From Trinickia violacea (GTDB lineage Bacteria; Pseudomonadota; Gammaproteobacteria; Burkholderiales; Burkholderiaceae), in assembly GCF_005280735.1 (NCBI RefSeq), contig NZ_CP040078.1, positions 1,798,001 through 1,862,000 on the forward strand: a DNA stretch of 64,000 bases, given 5' to 3'. Positions within the stretch are counted from its first letter, which is position 1. The number at the start of each line of letters is the position of its first letter. Of this stretch, positions 1 through 7,943 are shown one piece after another. Made by a program: the position numbers and the translations under genes. The notes beneath the pieces were generated by a model. It made no database searches and was not told the DNA's origin. It was given only the letters and a program-made list of their open reading frames with translations.

Positions 1-455
1 AGCGCCGCGACTTCCTCCGCGACTTGTGGATCGCCGGGGCGCCGGTAGCGAATCAGCGGCACGTGGCCGACTTTCATGACGTAGTAGGGCGTAATCGGCG
101 GCAGCACGTCGGTGTCGCGCCAGACGCCGTGCAGCGTCAGTGCGACGAGATGCGTCGAATGCGTATGGACGATGCCGCGCGCCTCGGTGTTGTTCGCGTA
201 GATGCCGCGATGCAGCGCGAGCGTTTTCGACGGCTTGCCGCCCGACACCGCGTTGCCCGCGAGATCGACTTTCGCGATCTCGGCGGGGTCGAGCCGGCCG
301 AGGCATGCGTCGGTCGGCGTGATCAGCCAGCCGTCGGCAAGCCGCGCGCTGATGTTGCCCGCGCTGCCGACCGCGTGGCCGCGCGCATACAGGCTCGCGC
401 CGACAGTGCAGATCTCTTCGCGCAGTTTCGCTTCGCTTCGGTCGACGGCTTGCAT
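1..455 (-). CDS. otnC: Class II aldolase, OtnC-type 3-oxo-tetronate 4-phosphate decarboxylase (3' end outside window)
   Basis: Translating the minus strand from the ATG at 455 gives a class II aldolase/adducin N-terminus. It has a GNISAR-type phosphate-binding motif, a conserved LITPT stretch and the zinc-binding HTHSTH motif. In the threonate/erythronate pathway OtnC decarboxylates 3-oxo-tetronate 4-phosphate to dihydroxyacetone phosphate. The start codon overlaps the otnK stop by one base (TGATG), so the two genes are translationally coupled. About 151 codons are visible and the reading frame is open to the window edge, so the C-terminus is missing. The OtnC assignment rests on the otnK and ltnD neighbours, because class II aldolases are hard to separate by motif alone. 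An otnI isomerase gene would be expected just beyond the window. Confidence 0.85.
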   Translation of the reverse strand, partial: MQAVDRSEAKLREEICTVGASLYARGHAVGSAGNISARLADGWLITPTDACLGRLDPAEIAKVDLAGNAVSGGKPSKTLALHRGIYANNTEARGIVHTHSTHLVALTLHGVWRDTDVLPPITPYYVMKVGHVPLIRYRRPGDPQVAEEVAA

Positions 456-1774
456 CACGCGGCTCCGCTAAGACGGCGCAGGGCTTTGTCGAAGAAATCG
501 ACGGCACCGAAGTTGCCCGATTTGAGCGCGAGGCCCAGCGGCTCCTCGCCGAGGGTGACTGTGGCCGGCACGCCCGGATCGATCTGCGCGCCGATGACGA
601 GCGCCGGCACGCGCAGCGCCTGCACGACGGCGCCCGACGTTTCGCCGCCCGCGACGACGAACTTGCGCACGCCGAGTGCGTGCAGCCCGCGCGCGATCGA
701 GGCGAGCGCGGCTTCCACGATTTCGCCTGCATGCGAGACGCCGAGCGCCTGCTGCACGCGCTTGACCTCTTCGGGTGCCGCGGTCGCGTAGATCAGCACC
801 GGCTGCGGATTCGCGCCGAGCAGGGTCTCGCGTGCAAACGCGAGCGCGGCCTCGACGACCGGCTCGCCGCGCGCGACCGCGAGCGGATCGATTCGGAAGT
901 GCGGCCTGCCGGCGCCGCGCCACGCCGTGACCTGCGCGTTCGTCGCCGTCGACGCGCTGCCCGCCAGCACGGCCGACAGTCCGTTCACCGCCGGCACCCT
1001 GGCCGCGTCGCCGTGCTTCGCCAAGAGGCCGGCGCGCCGGAAGTTGGCGGGCAGTCCAAGCGCGATGCCCGAGCCGCCGGTGATGAGCGGCAGGTCGGCG
1101 CACGCTTCGCCGAGCACGCGCAGATCGTCGTCCGTGAGCGCGTCGGCGATCGCGATGCGCACGCCCTCGGCGCGCAATGCGGCGATCCGCGCGCGCACGG
1201 CCGCGACGCCTTGCGCGACCGTGTCGAAGCGGATCAGCCCGACCTTCGAGTTCGTCTGCTTCTGCAGCACGCGCACGAGATTCGCGTCGGTCATCGGCGT
1301 GAGCGGGTGCGTCTCCATCCCCGATTCGTTGAGCAACGTATCGCCGACGAACAGGTGCCCGCGGTACAGCGTGCGGCCGTTCTCCGGAAAGACCGGGCAG
1401 GCGATCGTGAAGCCGCGATCGTCCCCGATCGCGAGGGCATCGAGCAGCGCATCCGCGACGGGACCGATGTTGCCTGCCTCCGTCGAGTCGAATGTCGAGC
1501 AGTACTTAAAGAAGAACTGACGGCAACCTTGCCCGCGCAGCCATGCAAGCGCTTGTTGCGATTGGGCGACCGCATCGGCGGCCGGGATCGTGCGCGACTT
1601 CAGCGCGACGACGAGCGCGTCCGCCTCGATGCGCTCGGACGACGCGGGGACGCCGATCGTCTGCACGGTGCGCATGCCGTTGCGCACGAGCATGTTGGCG
1701 AGATCGGTGGCGCCGGTGAAATCGTCGGCGATGCAGCCGAGGAGCGGCCGCGGACTGCTGTAGGGCGTACTCAT
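455..1774 (-). CDS. otnK: 3-oxo-tetronate kinase OtnK (DUF1537 family)
   Basis: This 439-residue protein belongs to the four-carbon acid sugar kinase family. The N-terminal sugar-binding domain begins with the diagnostic DDFTGATD motif near residue 16. The C-terminal nucleotide-binding domain carries the glycine-rich VVAGGETSGAVV motif. In the characterised pathway it phosphorylates 3-oxo-tetronate with ATP in the cytoplasm, between the OtnI isomerase and the OtnC decarboxylase. I chose the ATG at 1774; the codon before it (TTG, 1777) also extends the frame but is less likely. The gene lies 19 bp after ltnD and overlaps otnC by one base, so the three form one operon. The kinase's exact stereochemical preference cannot be read from the sequence. 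Confidence 0.92.
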   Translation of the reverse strand: MSTPYSSPRPLLGCIADDFTGATDLANMLVRNGMRTVQTIGVPASSERIEADALVVALKSRTIPAADAVAQSQQALAWLRGQGCRQFFFKYCSTFDSTEAGNIGPVADALLDALAIGDDRGFTIACPVFPENGRTLYRGHLFVGDTLLNESGMETHPLTPMTDANLVRVLQKQTNSKVGLIRFDTVAQGVAAVRARIAALRAEGVRIAIADALTDDDLRVLGEACADLPLITGGSGIALGLPANFRRAGLLAKHGDAARVPAVNGLSAVLAGSASTATNAQVTAWRGAGRPHFRIDPLAVARGEPVVEAALAFARETLLGANPQPVLIYATAAPEEVKRVQQALGVSHAGEIVEAALASIARGLHALGVRKFVVAGGETSGAVVQALRVPALVIGAQIDPGVPATVTLGEEPLGLALKSGNFGAVDFFDKALRRLSGAA

Positions 1775-1793
1775 CAAGAGGGAACTCGCGAAA

Positions 1794-2684
1794 TCAGTGA
1801 CCGGCCGGCAGTTCGATGCCGGGGAAAATTTTGATGACGGCGGAGTCGTCTTCGCCGCCGTGGCCGGCGCTCGACGCCATCATGAACATCTGGTGCGCGG
1901 CGGCGGAGAGCGGCAACGGGAATTTCGACGCACGCGCCGTATCGAGCACGAGGCCGAGATCCTTCACGAAAATGTCGACGGCGGAAAGCGGCGTGTAGTC
2001 GCCGGAGAGGATGTGGGGCACGCGGTTCTCGAACATCCACGAGTTGCCGGCGCTGTGCGTGATGACGTCATAGAGCGCATCGGCATCGACGCCTTCGCGC
2101 AGGCCGAGCGCCATCGCCTCGGCGGCCGCGGCGATGTGCACGCCGGCCAGCAGCTGATTGATGATCTTCACCTTGGAGCCGATGCCGTGCGCGCCGCCGA
2201 GCCGGTACACCTTGCCCGCGATCGCGGCGAGCACGTTTTCGCAGGCGGCGTAGGCGGCGGCGGGGCCGGACGTCATCATCGTCATGTCGCCGGAAGCCGC
2301 GCGCGCGGCGCCGCCCGAGACCGGCGCGTCGAGCATCTGCAGGCCGGCGGCCTCGATGCGCTTGCCGAGTGACATCGCGAAATCGGGCGACACGGTCGCG
2401 CTTGCGATCACCACGCCGCCGGGCTTCATCTGCGCGACGGCGCCGTGCTCGCCGAAGAGCACCGCCTCGGTTTGTGCGGCATTGACGACGAGCGTGATGA
2501 CGACGTCGCACTGGCGTCCGACTTCGGCGGGGCTCGCGCACGCGATACCGCCCTCGGCCGCGAACGACTGCAAGACGGCTGCGCGCAAGTCACAGGCGTG
2601 AACGCGAAAGCCCGCGCGCAAGAGCGAGCGCGCGACGCCCAACCCCATGGCGCCCAGGCCGACGACTCCAATGTTTCTCGACAT
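1794..2684 (-). CDS. ltnD: L-threonate dehydrogenase LtnD (beta-hydroxyacid dehydrogenase family)
   Basis: This 296-residue protein has an N-terminal Rossmann fold with the NAD-binding VGLGAMGLG motif at about residues 7-15. The substrate-binding signature DAPVSGGAARAASGDM lies near residue 120, and the catalytic lysine sits in GSKVKIINQLL near residue 170. It should oxidise L-threonate at C2 to 2-oxo-tetronate. The ATG at 2684 is preceded by GAGGA at a good distance, and thirteen upstream in-frame codons are probably leader. It sits between a GntR regulator and otnK on the same strand. The wider family includes tartronate semialdehyde and 3-hydroxyisobutyrate dehydrogenases, so the LtnD call depends on the linkage to otnK and otnC. 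Confidence 0.88.
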   Translation of the reverse strand: MSRNIGVVGLGAMGLGVARSLLRAGFRVHACDLRAAVLQSFAAEGGIACASPAEVGRQCDVVITLVVNAAQTEAVLFGEHGAVAQMKPGGVVIASATVSPDFAMSLGKRIEAAGLQMLDAPVSGGAARAASGDMTMMTSGPAAAYAACENVLAAIAGKVYRLGGAHGIGSKVKIINQLLAGVHIAAAAEAMALGLREGVDADALYDVITHSAGNSWMFENRVPHILSGDYTPLSAVDIFVKDLGLVLDTARASKFPLPLSAAAHQMFMMASSAGHGGEDDSAVIKIFPGIELPAGH

Positions 2685-2747
2685 ATCAGTTGTCCTCAGA
2701 AGAATGGACACCTCGCCGCGCACGCCGGCAGCGGCGGGATGTAATCG

Positions 2748-3452
2748 CTAGCAGATGCCCGCTTCCGCGAGGCGGCGGGCAGCGTTGTACATGTGCGTGC
2801 GCGCGGCGTTGAGCGCGGCCATCGGTTCGCCCGCGCGAATCGCCGCGACAATTGCTGCGTGTTCCTCGCGCACCTGCCGCGAGAAGTCTTCGCGGCGTGC
2901 CTCGTTGCGGCGCGTGACGGCCACGCCCGCTTCGAGATACTGATTGAGGAACGCGAGCGTCTTCAGGAAATAGGGATTGCCGGTGGCCGCGGCGATCGAG
3001 CGGTGGAACGCAACGTCTTCGGCGACGCCATCACGGCCTTCGGCCACCGCGACGTCGATTTGCGCGAGCGCGGCATCGATCGCGGCCATGTCGGCGTCCG
3101 TGCGATGCATCGCGGCCTCCGACGCGACTTCCGCCTCGATCGCGCGGCGCAGCGCGAGGATCTGCAGCACGGATTCGCCGTCGGCCACCTCCGCGTAGTC
3201 GATGCGCAGCGGACGAACGCCGCTCTTGCCGGCAATAAAGACGCCGCTGCCCTGACGCGCTTCGACCACGCCTTCGTTCTTCAAGCGCGAGATCGCTTCG
3301 CGGATCACGGTGCGGCTGACGCCGAATTCCTGCGACAGCACGGCTTCCGACGGCAGCTTGCCCGTGTCGGCGAAGCTGCCTTTTTCGATCTGTGCGAGCA
3401 GTTGCTGCGCGACGGAGTCGCTCATCGCGCGGGCAGGGATTTTTTCGAACAT
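2748..3452 (-). CDS. FadR/GntR-family transcriptional regulator of the threonate operon
   Basis: This 234-residue regulator has an N-terminal winged helix-turn-helix (LPSEAVLSQEFGVSRTVIRE, about residues 32-51) and an FCD-type all-alpha effector domain. It is the first gene of the ltnD-otnK-otnC transcription unit, ending 63 bp before ltnD, so it most likely represses that pathway and senses a pathway acid. The start at 3452 (MFEKIPARAM) is preferred over the longest frame (3533) because the longer version would run through an almost perfect operator palindrome at 3485-3499. The effector is unknown. Confidence 0.85.
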   Translation of the reverse strand: MFEKIPARAMSDSVAQQLLAQIEKGSFADTGKLPSEAVLSQEFGVSRTVIREAISRLKNEGVVEARQGSGVFIAGKSGVRPLRIDYAEVADGESVLQILALRRAIEAEVASEAAMHRTDADMAAIDAALAQIDVAVAEGRDGVAEDVAFHRSIAAATGNPYFLKTLAFLNQYLEAGVAVTRRNEARREDFSRQVREEHAAIVAAIRAGEPMAALNAARTHMYNAARRLAEAGIC

Positions 3453-3479
3453 GGGATTAGGCTGTCTGGTTATGTGGTT

Positions 3480-3499
3480 ATCATACAAGTTGAACTTGT
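3480..3499 (-). promoter_or_regulatory. Palindromic operator with overlapping -10 element upstream of the GntR regulator
   Basis: The sequence ACAAGTTGAACTTGT (3485-3499) is a 15-bp palindrome with a single central base, 33 bp upstream of the regulator start. On the minus strand it abuts and shares one base with a TATGAT-like -10 element at 3485-3480. That placement would let the bound regulator block its own promoter and so the whole operon. The -35 region is weak. Assignment as the GntR site is inferred from position and symmetry. Confidence 0.6.
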
Positions 3500-3579
3500 G
3501 TGCTGCATTAGGGCGAACCCTTAATGCCTTCATGCCGTAGTAGGCGGCGAGAGTCAGCGTTGCGGCTTAGACAAGGACG

Positions 3580-4668
3580 TCAATAGACGCCGCCGACTCC
3601 CGCGAAATTCTCGCCGCAGGCCATCTCGTCGTTTTGGGCATCCGCGCCACGCGTCTCCCGGAACGTCACCGGCGGCAAGCCAAACTGCTTCCTGAACTCC
3701 CGCCCCAAGTGCGACGCGTCGGAAAATCCGCAGCTCGACGCGATATCGGCCACGGTCCGGTCCGAACTCGTTAACAGCCAGGCCGCCGTACGCAGCCGCA
3801 CTTGCTTCGCAAACGCCTGCGGGCTCTTGCCGGTCTCGGCCTTGAACAGCCGCTCCAACTGACGCGGCGACAAATCGAGCTTGCACGCGAGTTCTTCGAG
3901 CGGCAGCGAGCGCCCGACATGCTGCTCCATCAGCAGAATCGCGCGCTTGACCTTCGGATGCGTCGCGGGCTCGAGCCCAGGCGGATGCGGTTGCGGCGCG
4001 TTGCCCTTTTGCATCTCGCCGACCAGCAGGATGCGCAGCGCCTTTTGCACCGTCGCGTGCTCGAAGTGACGCAGCAGAATCGCCGCCGCGACGTCGATCG
4101 ACGCGCGCCCGCCCGAGCACGTGATGCGCCGCCGGTCGATCACGAACAGCCGGTCGGCGATCAGCGCATCGGTGCTGACCGTCGGAAATCGTTCGACGAA
4201 ATCCCAGTAGTGGAACCAGCTCACGCAGATGCGGTGGCCGTCGAGCACGCCCGCGCGCATCAGCGCGAACACGCCTGTGCAGATGCCGACCAAGGTCGTG
4301 TTGCCGCGCGCGGCGCGCTGGATGAAGCGCAGTGTCTCGTCGCTCGCCTGCGGGCCGGAGTGTAAGAGGCCGCCGACTACGACGACGTAGTCGAACGGCT
4401 CGGCGGTATCGAACGTCTCCCAGGGCGTCACCTGAATGCCGCAGCTCGCGCGCACGGGCGCGAGCGTGTCGCCGATCACGCTCCACGAGCAGCGCACGGG
4501 CTTGCTGTAGTCGCCTTCGTCGGCGGACAGGCGCAGCATGTCGACAAAGCCGGAGAACGCCGTCAGCGTGAAGTTCGGCAACAGCACGATGCCGAAGCGG
4601 ATGCGCGCTTTCGGCGCGGTGGTGGCGGCTTCGGCGGTGGTGAGCGGTTGCGAGTCGGCGAGTTTCAT
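3580..4668 (-). CDS. GlxA-type AraC regulator, SouR-like (sarcosine/glycine catabolism)
   Basis: This 362-residue protein has an N-terminal DJ-1/PfpI (glutamine amidotransferase-like) sensor domain and a C-terminal pair of AraC helix-turn-helix motifs (for example DIASSCGFSDASHLGREF). The nucleophile-elbow cysteine is kept in GICTGVFAL. It is divergent from sdaA-soxBDAG. In Pseudomonas the related regulators GbdR and SouR activate the sarcosine oxidase genes, so this is the probable local activator responding to betaine, dimethylglycine or sarcosine. I used the ATG at 4668; a GTG at 4725 would add 19 residues with no resemblance to the family. SouR identity is an inference from gene position. 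Confidence 0.78.
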   Translation of the reverse strand: MKLADSQPLTTAEAATTAPKARIRFGIVLLPNFTLTAFSGFVDMLRLSADEGDYSKPVRCSWSVIGDTLAPVRASCGIQVTPWETFDTAEPFDYVVVVGGLLHSGPQASDETLRFIQRAARGNTTLVGICTGVFALMRAGVLDGHRICVSWFHYWDFVERFPTVSTDALIADRLFVIDRRRITCSGGRASIDVAAAILLRHFEHATVQKALRILLVGEMQKGNAPQPHPPGLEPATHPKVKRAILLMEQHVGRSLPLEELACKLDLSPRQLERLFKAETGKSPQAFAKQVRLRTAAWLLTSSDRTVADIASSCGFSDASHLGREFRKQFGLPPVTFRETRGADAQNDEMACGENFAGVGGVY

Positions 4669-4917
4669 GCGGGTGTGTCGGGCGGTGGGGCGGTGTCCGG
4701 TGGCGTCGCGGCTTGCGACTGCCACGCTTCGAGCGTCGCTGATCGCTAGGGTCCCCGCTTGTGCTTTTCCGCCTCAAACCATCGGCGAAGCGCACTTCAA
4801 GGCCGCGTGCAAGCGGGTATGGCGGCGGCATCCCACGTCGATGCCGTTTTTGTTCTATCGGCGGATTTTACGCTTTGGTGTACTGGCGCCAAGTCACAAA
4901 CGATGAGGCAGCCCAGC

Positions 4918-6303
4918 ATGAACGTCAGCGTCTTCGATCTGTTCAAGATCGGCATCGGACCGTCTAGCTCGCATACGGTTGGGCCGATGATCGCCGCGTG
5001 CCGGTTCGCGTCGCACGTCGAGGATACGAACCTGCTCGGCTTCGTGCGGCGCGTCAAAGTCGAGCTGTACGGCTCGCTCGGCGCGACCGGCAAGGGGCAC
5101 GGCACCGACAAGGCGGTATTGCTCGGGCTCGAAGGACATCTGCCCGATGCGATCGATCCGGACCTGATCGAGCCGCGTCTCGCCGAGATTCGCCGCGGCA
5201 AGTCGTTGCGCCTCTTGAACCTGCACGCGATCCGCTTCGACGAGAAGGAAGACATCGCCTTCTATCGCAAGCTGATGACCGGCACGGCCGTCGTGCATCC
5301 GAACGGAATGCGCTTCCAGGCGTTCGACGAACACGGCCAGTTGCTCGTCGAGAAAGAGTATTACTCGGTGGGCGGCGGCTTCGTCGTCAATCGCGAGGGC
5401 GATCGCGTGAACGGCGCGCGTCAGGGCGGCGAGGTGCCCTATCCGTTCCGTACCGGCGACGACCTGCTGCGCCAATGCCGTGCGAGCGGCAAGTCGATTG
5501 CGCAGGTGGCGTTCGCGAACGAATGCGCGTCGCGCTCGCCCGAGGACGTGCGCGAGGGTCTGCTTGCGATCTGGCGCACGATGGCCGCTTGCGTCGAGCG
5601 CGGCTGCAAGGCAGAGGGCAATCTGCCGGGCCCGATGGGCGTGAAGCGCCGCGCCGCCGAGCTGTCCAAGAACCTGCGGATGCGCTCCGAAGAATCGCTG
5701 CGCGATCCGCTTTCGATGCTCGACTGGGTCAATCTCTATGCGATGGCCGTCAACGAAGAGAACGCCGCGGGCGGGCGCGTCGTCACCGCGCCGACCAACG
5801 GCGCGGCCGGCGTGATTCCCGCCGTGCTGCACTACTACGTGAAGTTCGTGCCGGGTTCGAACGAGAACGGCATCGTCGACTTCCTGCTGACCGCCGCCGC
5901 CATCGGCATCATCTACAAGGAAACGGCGTCGATTTCGGGCGCGGAAGTGGGCTGCCAGGGCGAGGTGGGCGTCGCCTGCTCGATGGCCGCCGCCGCATTG
6001 GCCGCGGTGATGGGCGGCACGGCGAGCCAAGTCGAGAACGCCGCCGAGATCGGCATGGAGCACAACCTCGGCATGACTTGCGACCCGGTCGGCGGACTCG
6101 TGCAGATTCCCTGCATCGAGCGCAACGCGATGGGCGCGGTCAAGGCGCTCAACGCGTCGCGGATGGCGCTCAAGGGCGACGGCCACCACTACGTGTCGCT
6201 CGATTCCGTCATCAAGACGATGCGCGAGACCGGCGCCGACATGAAGACGAAATACAAGGAGACGTCGCGCGGCGGACTCGCCGTGAACGTCATCGAATGT
6301 TGA
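4918..6303 (+). CDS. sdaA: L-serine ammonia-lyase (iron-sulfur serine dehydratase)
   Basis: This 461-residue single-chain L-serine dehydratase deaminates serine to pyruvate and ammonia using a [4Fe-4S] cluster. The start motif FDLFKIGIGPSSSHTVGPM is characteristic. Candidate cluster ligands are C346 (VGCQGEVG), C388 (MTCDPVGG) and C399 (QIPCIERN). The protein ends in a cysteine (C461), matching the tail-in-mouth fourth ligand known from type 2 enzymes such as that of Legionella. GAGG at 4905-4908 supports the ATG at 4918. Placed at the head of the sox operon, it carries the serine made from betaine-derived glycine into central metabolism. It may equally be named sdaB. Confidence 0.93.
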   Translation: MNVSVFDLFKIGIGPSSSHTVGPMIAACRFASHVEDTNLLGFVRRVKVELYGSLGATGKGHGTDKAVLLGLEGHLPDAIDPDLIEPRLAEIRRGKSLRLLNLHAIRFDEKEDIAFYRKLMTGTAVVHPNGMRFQAFDEHGQLLVEKEYYSVGGGFVVNREGDRVNGARQGGEVPYPFRTGDDLLRQCRASGKSIAQVAFANECASRSPEDVREGLLAIWRTMAACVERGCKAEGNLPGPMGVKRRAAELSKNLRMRSEESLRDPLSMLDWVNLYAMAVNEENAAGGRVVTAPTNGAAGVIPAVLHYYVKFVPGSNENGIVDFLLTAAAIGIIYKETASISGAEVGCQGEVGVACSMAAAALAAVMGGTASQVENAAEIGMEHNLGMTCDPVGGLVQIPCIERNAMGAVKALNASRMALKGDGHHYVSLDSVIKTMRETGADMKTKYKETSRGGLAVNVIEC

Positions 6304-6344
6304 TGAAGAACCACCACCACGCTTAACGCTTCAGGACTTAAGCC

Positions 6345-7589
6345 ATGAGCCGCTATTCGATATTCAGTTTGTTGCGCAACGGGTTGTCGTATCACGAGAA
6401 CTGGGAGCGTCAATGGAGAAGCCCAGAGCCCAAGCGCGAGTACGACGTGGTGATCGTCGGCGGCGGCGGGCACGGACTCGCCACCGCGTATTACCTCGCC
6501 AAAGAGCACGGCGTGCGCAACATCGCCGTGGTCGAGAAGGGCTGGATCGGCGGTGGCAATACCGCGCGCAACACGACGATCGTGCGCTCGAACTATCTGT
6601 GGGACGAATCGGCGGCGCTGTACGAGAAGGCGATGAAGCTCTGGGAAGGGCTCGCGCAGGACCTCAACTACAACGTGATGTTCAGCCAGCGCGGCGTGAT
6701 GAATCTCGCCCACACGCTGCAGGACGTGCGCGACACCGAGCGGCGCGTGAACGCGAACCGGCTCAACGGCGTCGATGCGGAGTTCCTGACGCCCGCGCAG
6801 ATCAAGGAAATCGAGCCGACGATCAATCTCAACAGCCGCTATCCCGTGCTTGGCGCTTCGATTCAGCGGCGCGGCGGCGTCGCGCGGCACGATGCGGTGG
6901 CGTGGGGCTTTGCACGCGGCGCGGATGCGCGCGGCGTCGACATCATCCAGAACTGCCAGGTCACCGGCATTCGCCGCGAAAACGGCGCGGTGACAGGCGT
7001 CGAAACCGTGAAGGGCTTCATCAAGGCGAAGAAAGTGGCCGTGGTCGCGGCAGGCAACACGACGACGCTCGCCGACATGGCCGGCATCCGCCTGCCGCTC
7101 GAAAGCCATCCGCTGCAGGCGCTCGTGTCGGAGCCGATCAAGCCGGTCGTCAACACCGTCGTGATGTCGAACGCGGTGCACGCGTACATCAGCCAGTCCG
7201 ACAAGGGCGACCTCGTGATCGGCGCGGGCATCGATCAATACACGGGCTTCGGCCAGCGCGGCAGCTTCCAGGTCATCGAAGGCACGCTGCAGGCGATCGT
7301 CGAGATGTTCCCGGTGTTCTCGCGCGTGCGGATGAACCGCCAGTGGGGCGGGATTGTCGACGTGTCGCCCGATGCGTGCCCGATCATCAGCAAGACCGAC
7401 GTGAAGGGCCTTTACTTCAACTGCGGCTGGGGCACGGGCGGCTTCAAGGCGACGCCGGGCTCGGGCTGGGTGTTCGCGCACACGATCGCCAACGACGCGC
7501 CGCATCCGCTCAACGCAGCGTTCTCGCTGGACCGTTTCTACAGCGGCCATCTGATCGACGAACACGGCGCGGCCGCCGTGGCCCACTAA
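6345..7589 (+). CDS. soxB: Sarcosine oxidase subunit beta
   Basis: This 414-residue flavoprotein has an N-terminal FAD-binding motif (YDVVIVGGGGHGLATAYY, about residues 33-50) and the RHDAVAWG segment. The histidine of that segment, about residue 182, aligns with the residue that carries covalent FMN in heterotetrameric sarcosine oxidases. With SoxA, SoxD and SoxG it oxidises sarcosine to glycine and transfers the methyl group to tetrahydrofolate as 5,10-methylene-THF, releasing hydrogen peroxide. It starts 41 bp after sdaA and is followed directly by soxD. Length and gene order match the family. Confidence 0.96.
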   Translation: MSRYSIFSLLRNGLSYHENWERQWRSPEPKREYDVVIVGGGGHGLATAYYLAKEHGVRNIAVVEKGWIGGGNTARNTTIVRSNYLWDESAALYEKAMKLWEGLAQDLNYNVMFSQRGVMNLAHTLQDVRDTERRVNANRLNGVDAEFLTPAQIKEIEPTINLNSRYPVLGASIQRRGGVARHDAVAWGFARGADARGVDIIQNCQVTGIRRENGAVTGVETVKGFIKAKKVAVVAAGNTTTLADMAGIRLPLESHPLQALVSEPIKPVVNTVVMSNAVHAYISQSDKGDLVIGAGIDQYTGFGQRGSFQVIEGTLQAIVEMFPVFSRVRMNRQWGGIVDVSPDACPIISKTDVKGLYFNCGWGTGGFKATPGSGWVFAHTIANDAPHPLNAAFSLDRFYSGHLIDEHGAAAVAH

Positions 7590-7613
7590 CTCAACGCACA
7601 AACGGAGACACCT

Positions 7614-7943
7614 ATGCTGCTGATCGAATGCCCGTGGTGCGGGCCGCGCGCCGAATCCGAATTCTCATGCGGGGGCGAGGCGGACATCGCGCGCCCGCTC
7701 GACACCGACAAGCTCACTGACCGCGAATGGGGCGACTACCTCTTCATGCGCAAGAACCCGCGCGGCGTGCATCGCGAGCAATGGTTGCATACGCAAGGAT
7801 GCCGTCGCTGGTTCATGGCGACGCGCGATACGGTGAGCTACGAAATCCAGGGATATCAACGATTCCCGACGCAAGCCGAGGCCGCCGCGAAAATCGTCGC
7901 CGGCCAGGTTGGCAACGCTGCACAAGAGGGCAAGCAAAAATGA
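7614..7943 (+). CDS. soxD: Sarcosine oxidase subunit delta
   Basis: This 109-residue protein contains the CPWCG motif at residues 6-10, a later cysteine (FSCGGEA) and a QGCRRW motif. These cysteines match the structural zinc site of sarcosine oxidase delta subunits. It has GGAG upstream and overlaps soxA by four bases (ATGA), indicating translational coupling within the soxBDAG operon. It has no known catalytic role and stabilises the heterotetramer. Confidence 0.95.
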   Translation: MLLIECPWCGPRAESEFSCGGEADIARPLDTDKLTDREWGDYLFMRKNPRGVHREQWLHTQGCRRWFMATRDTVSYEIQGYQRFPTQAEAAAKIVAGQVGNAAQEGKQK

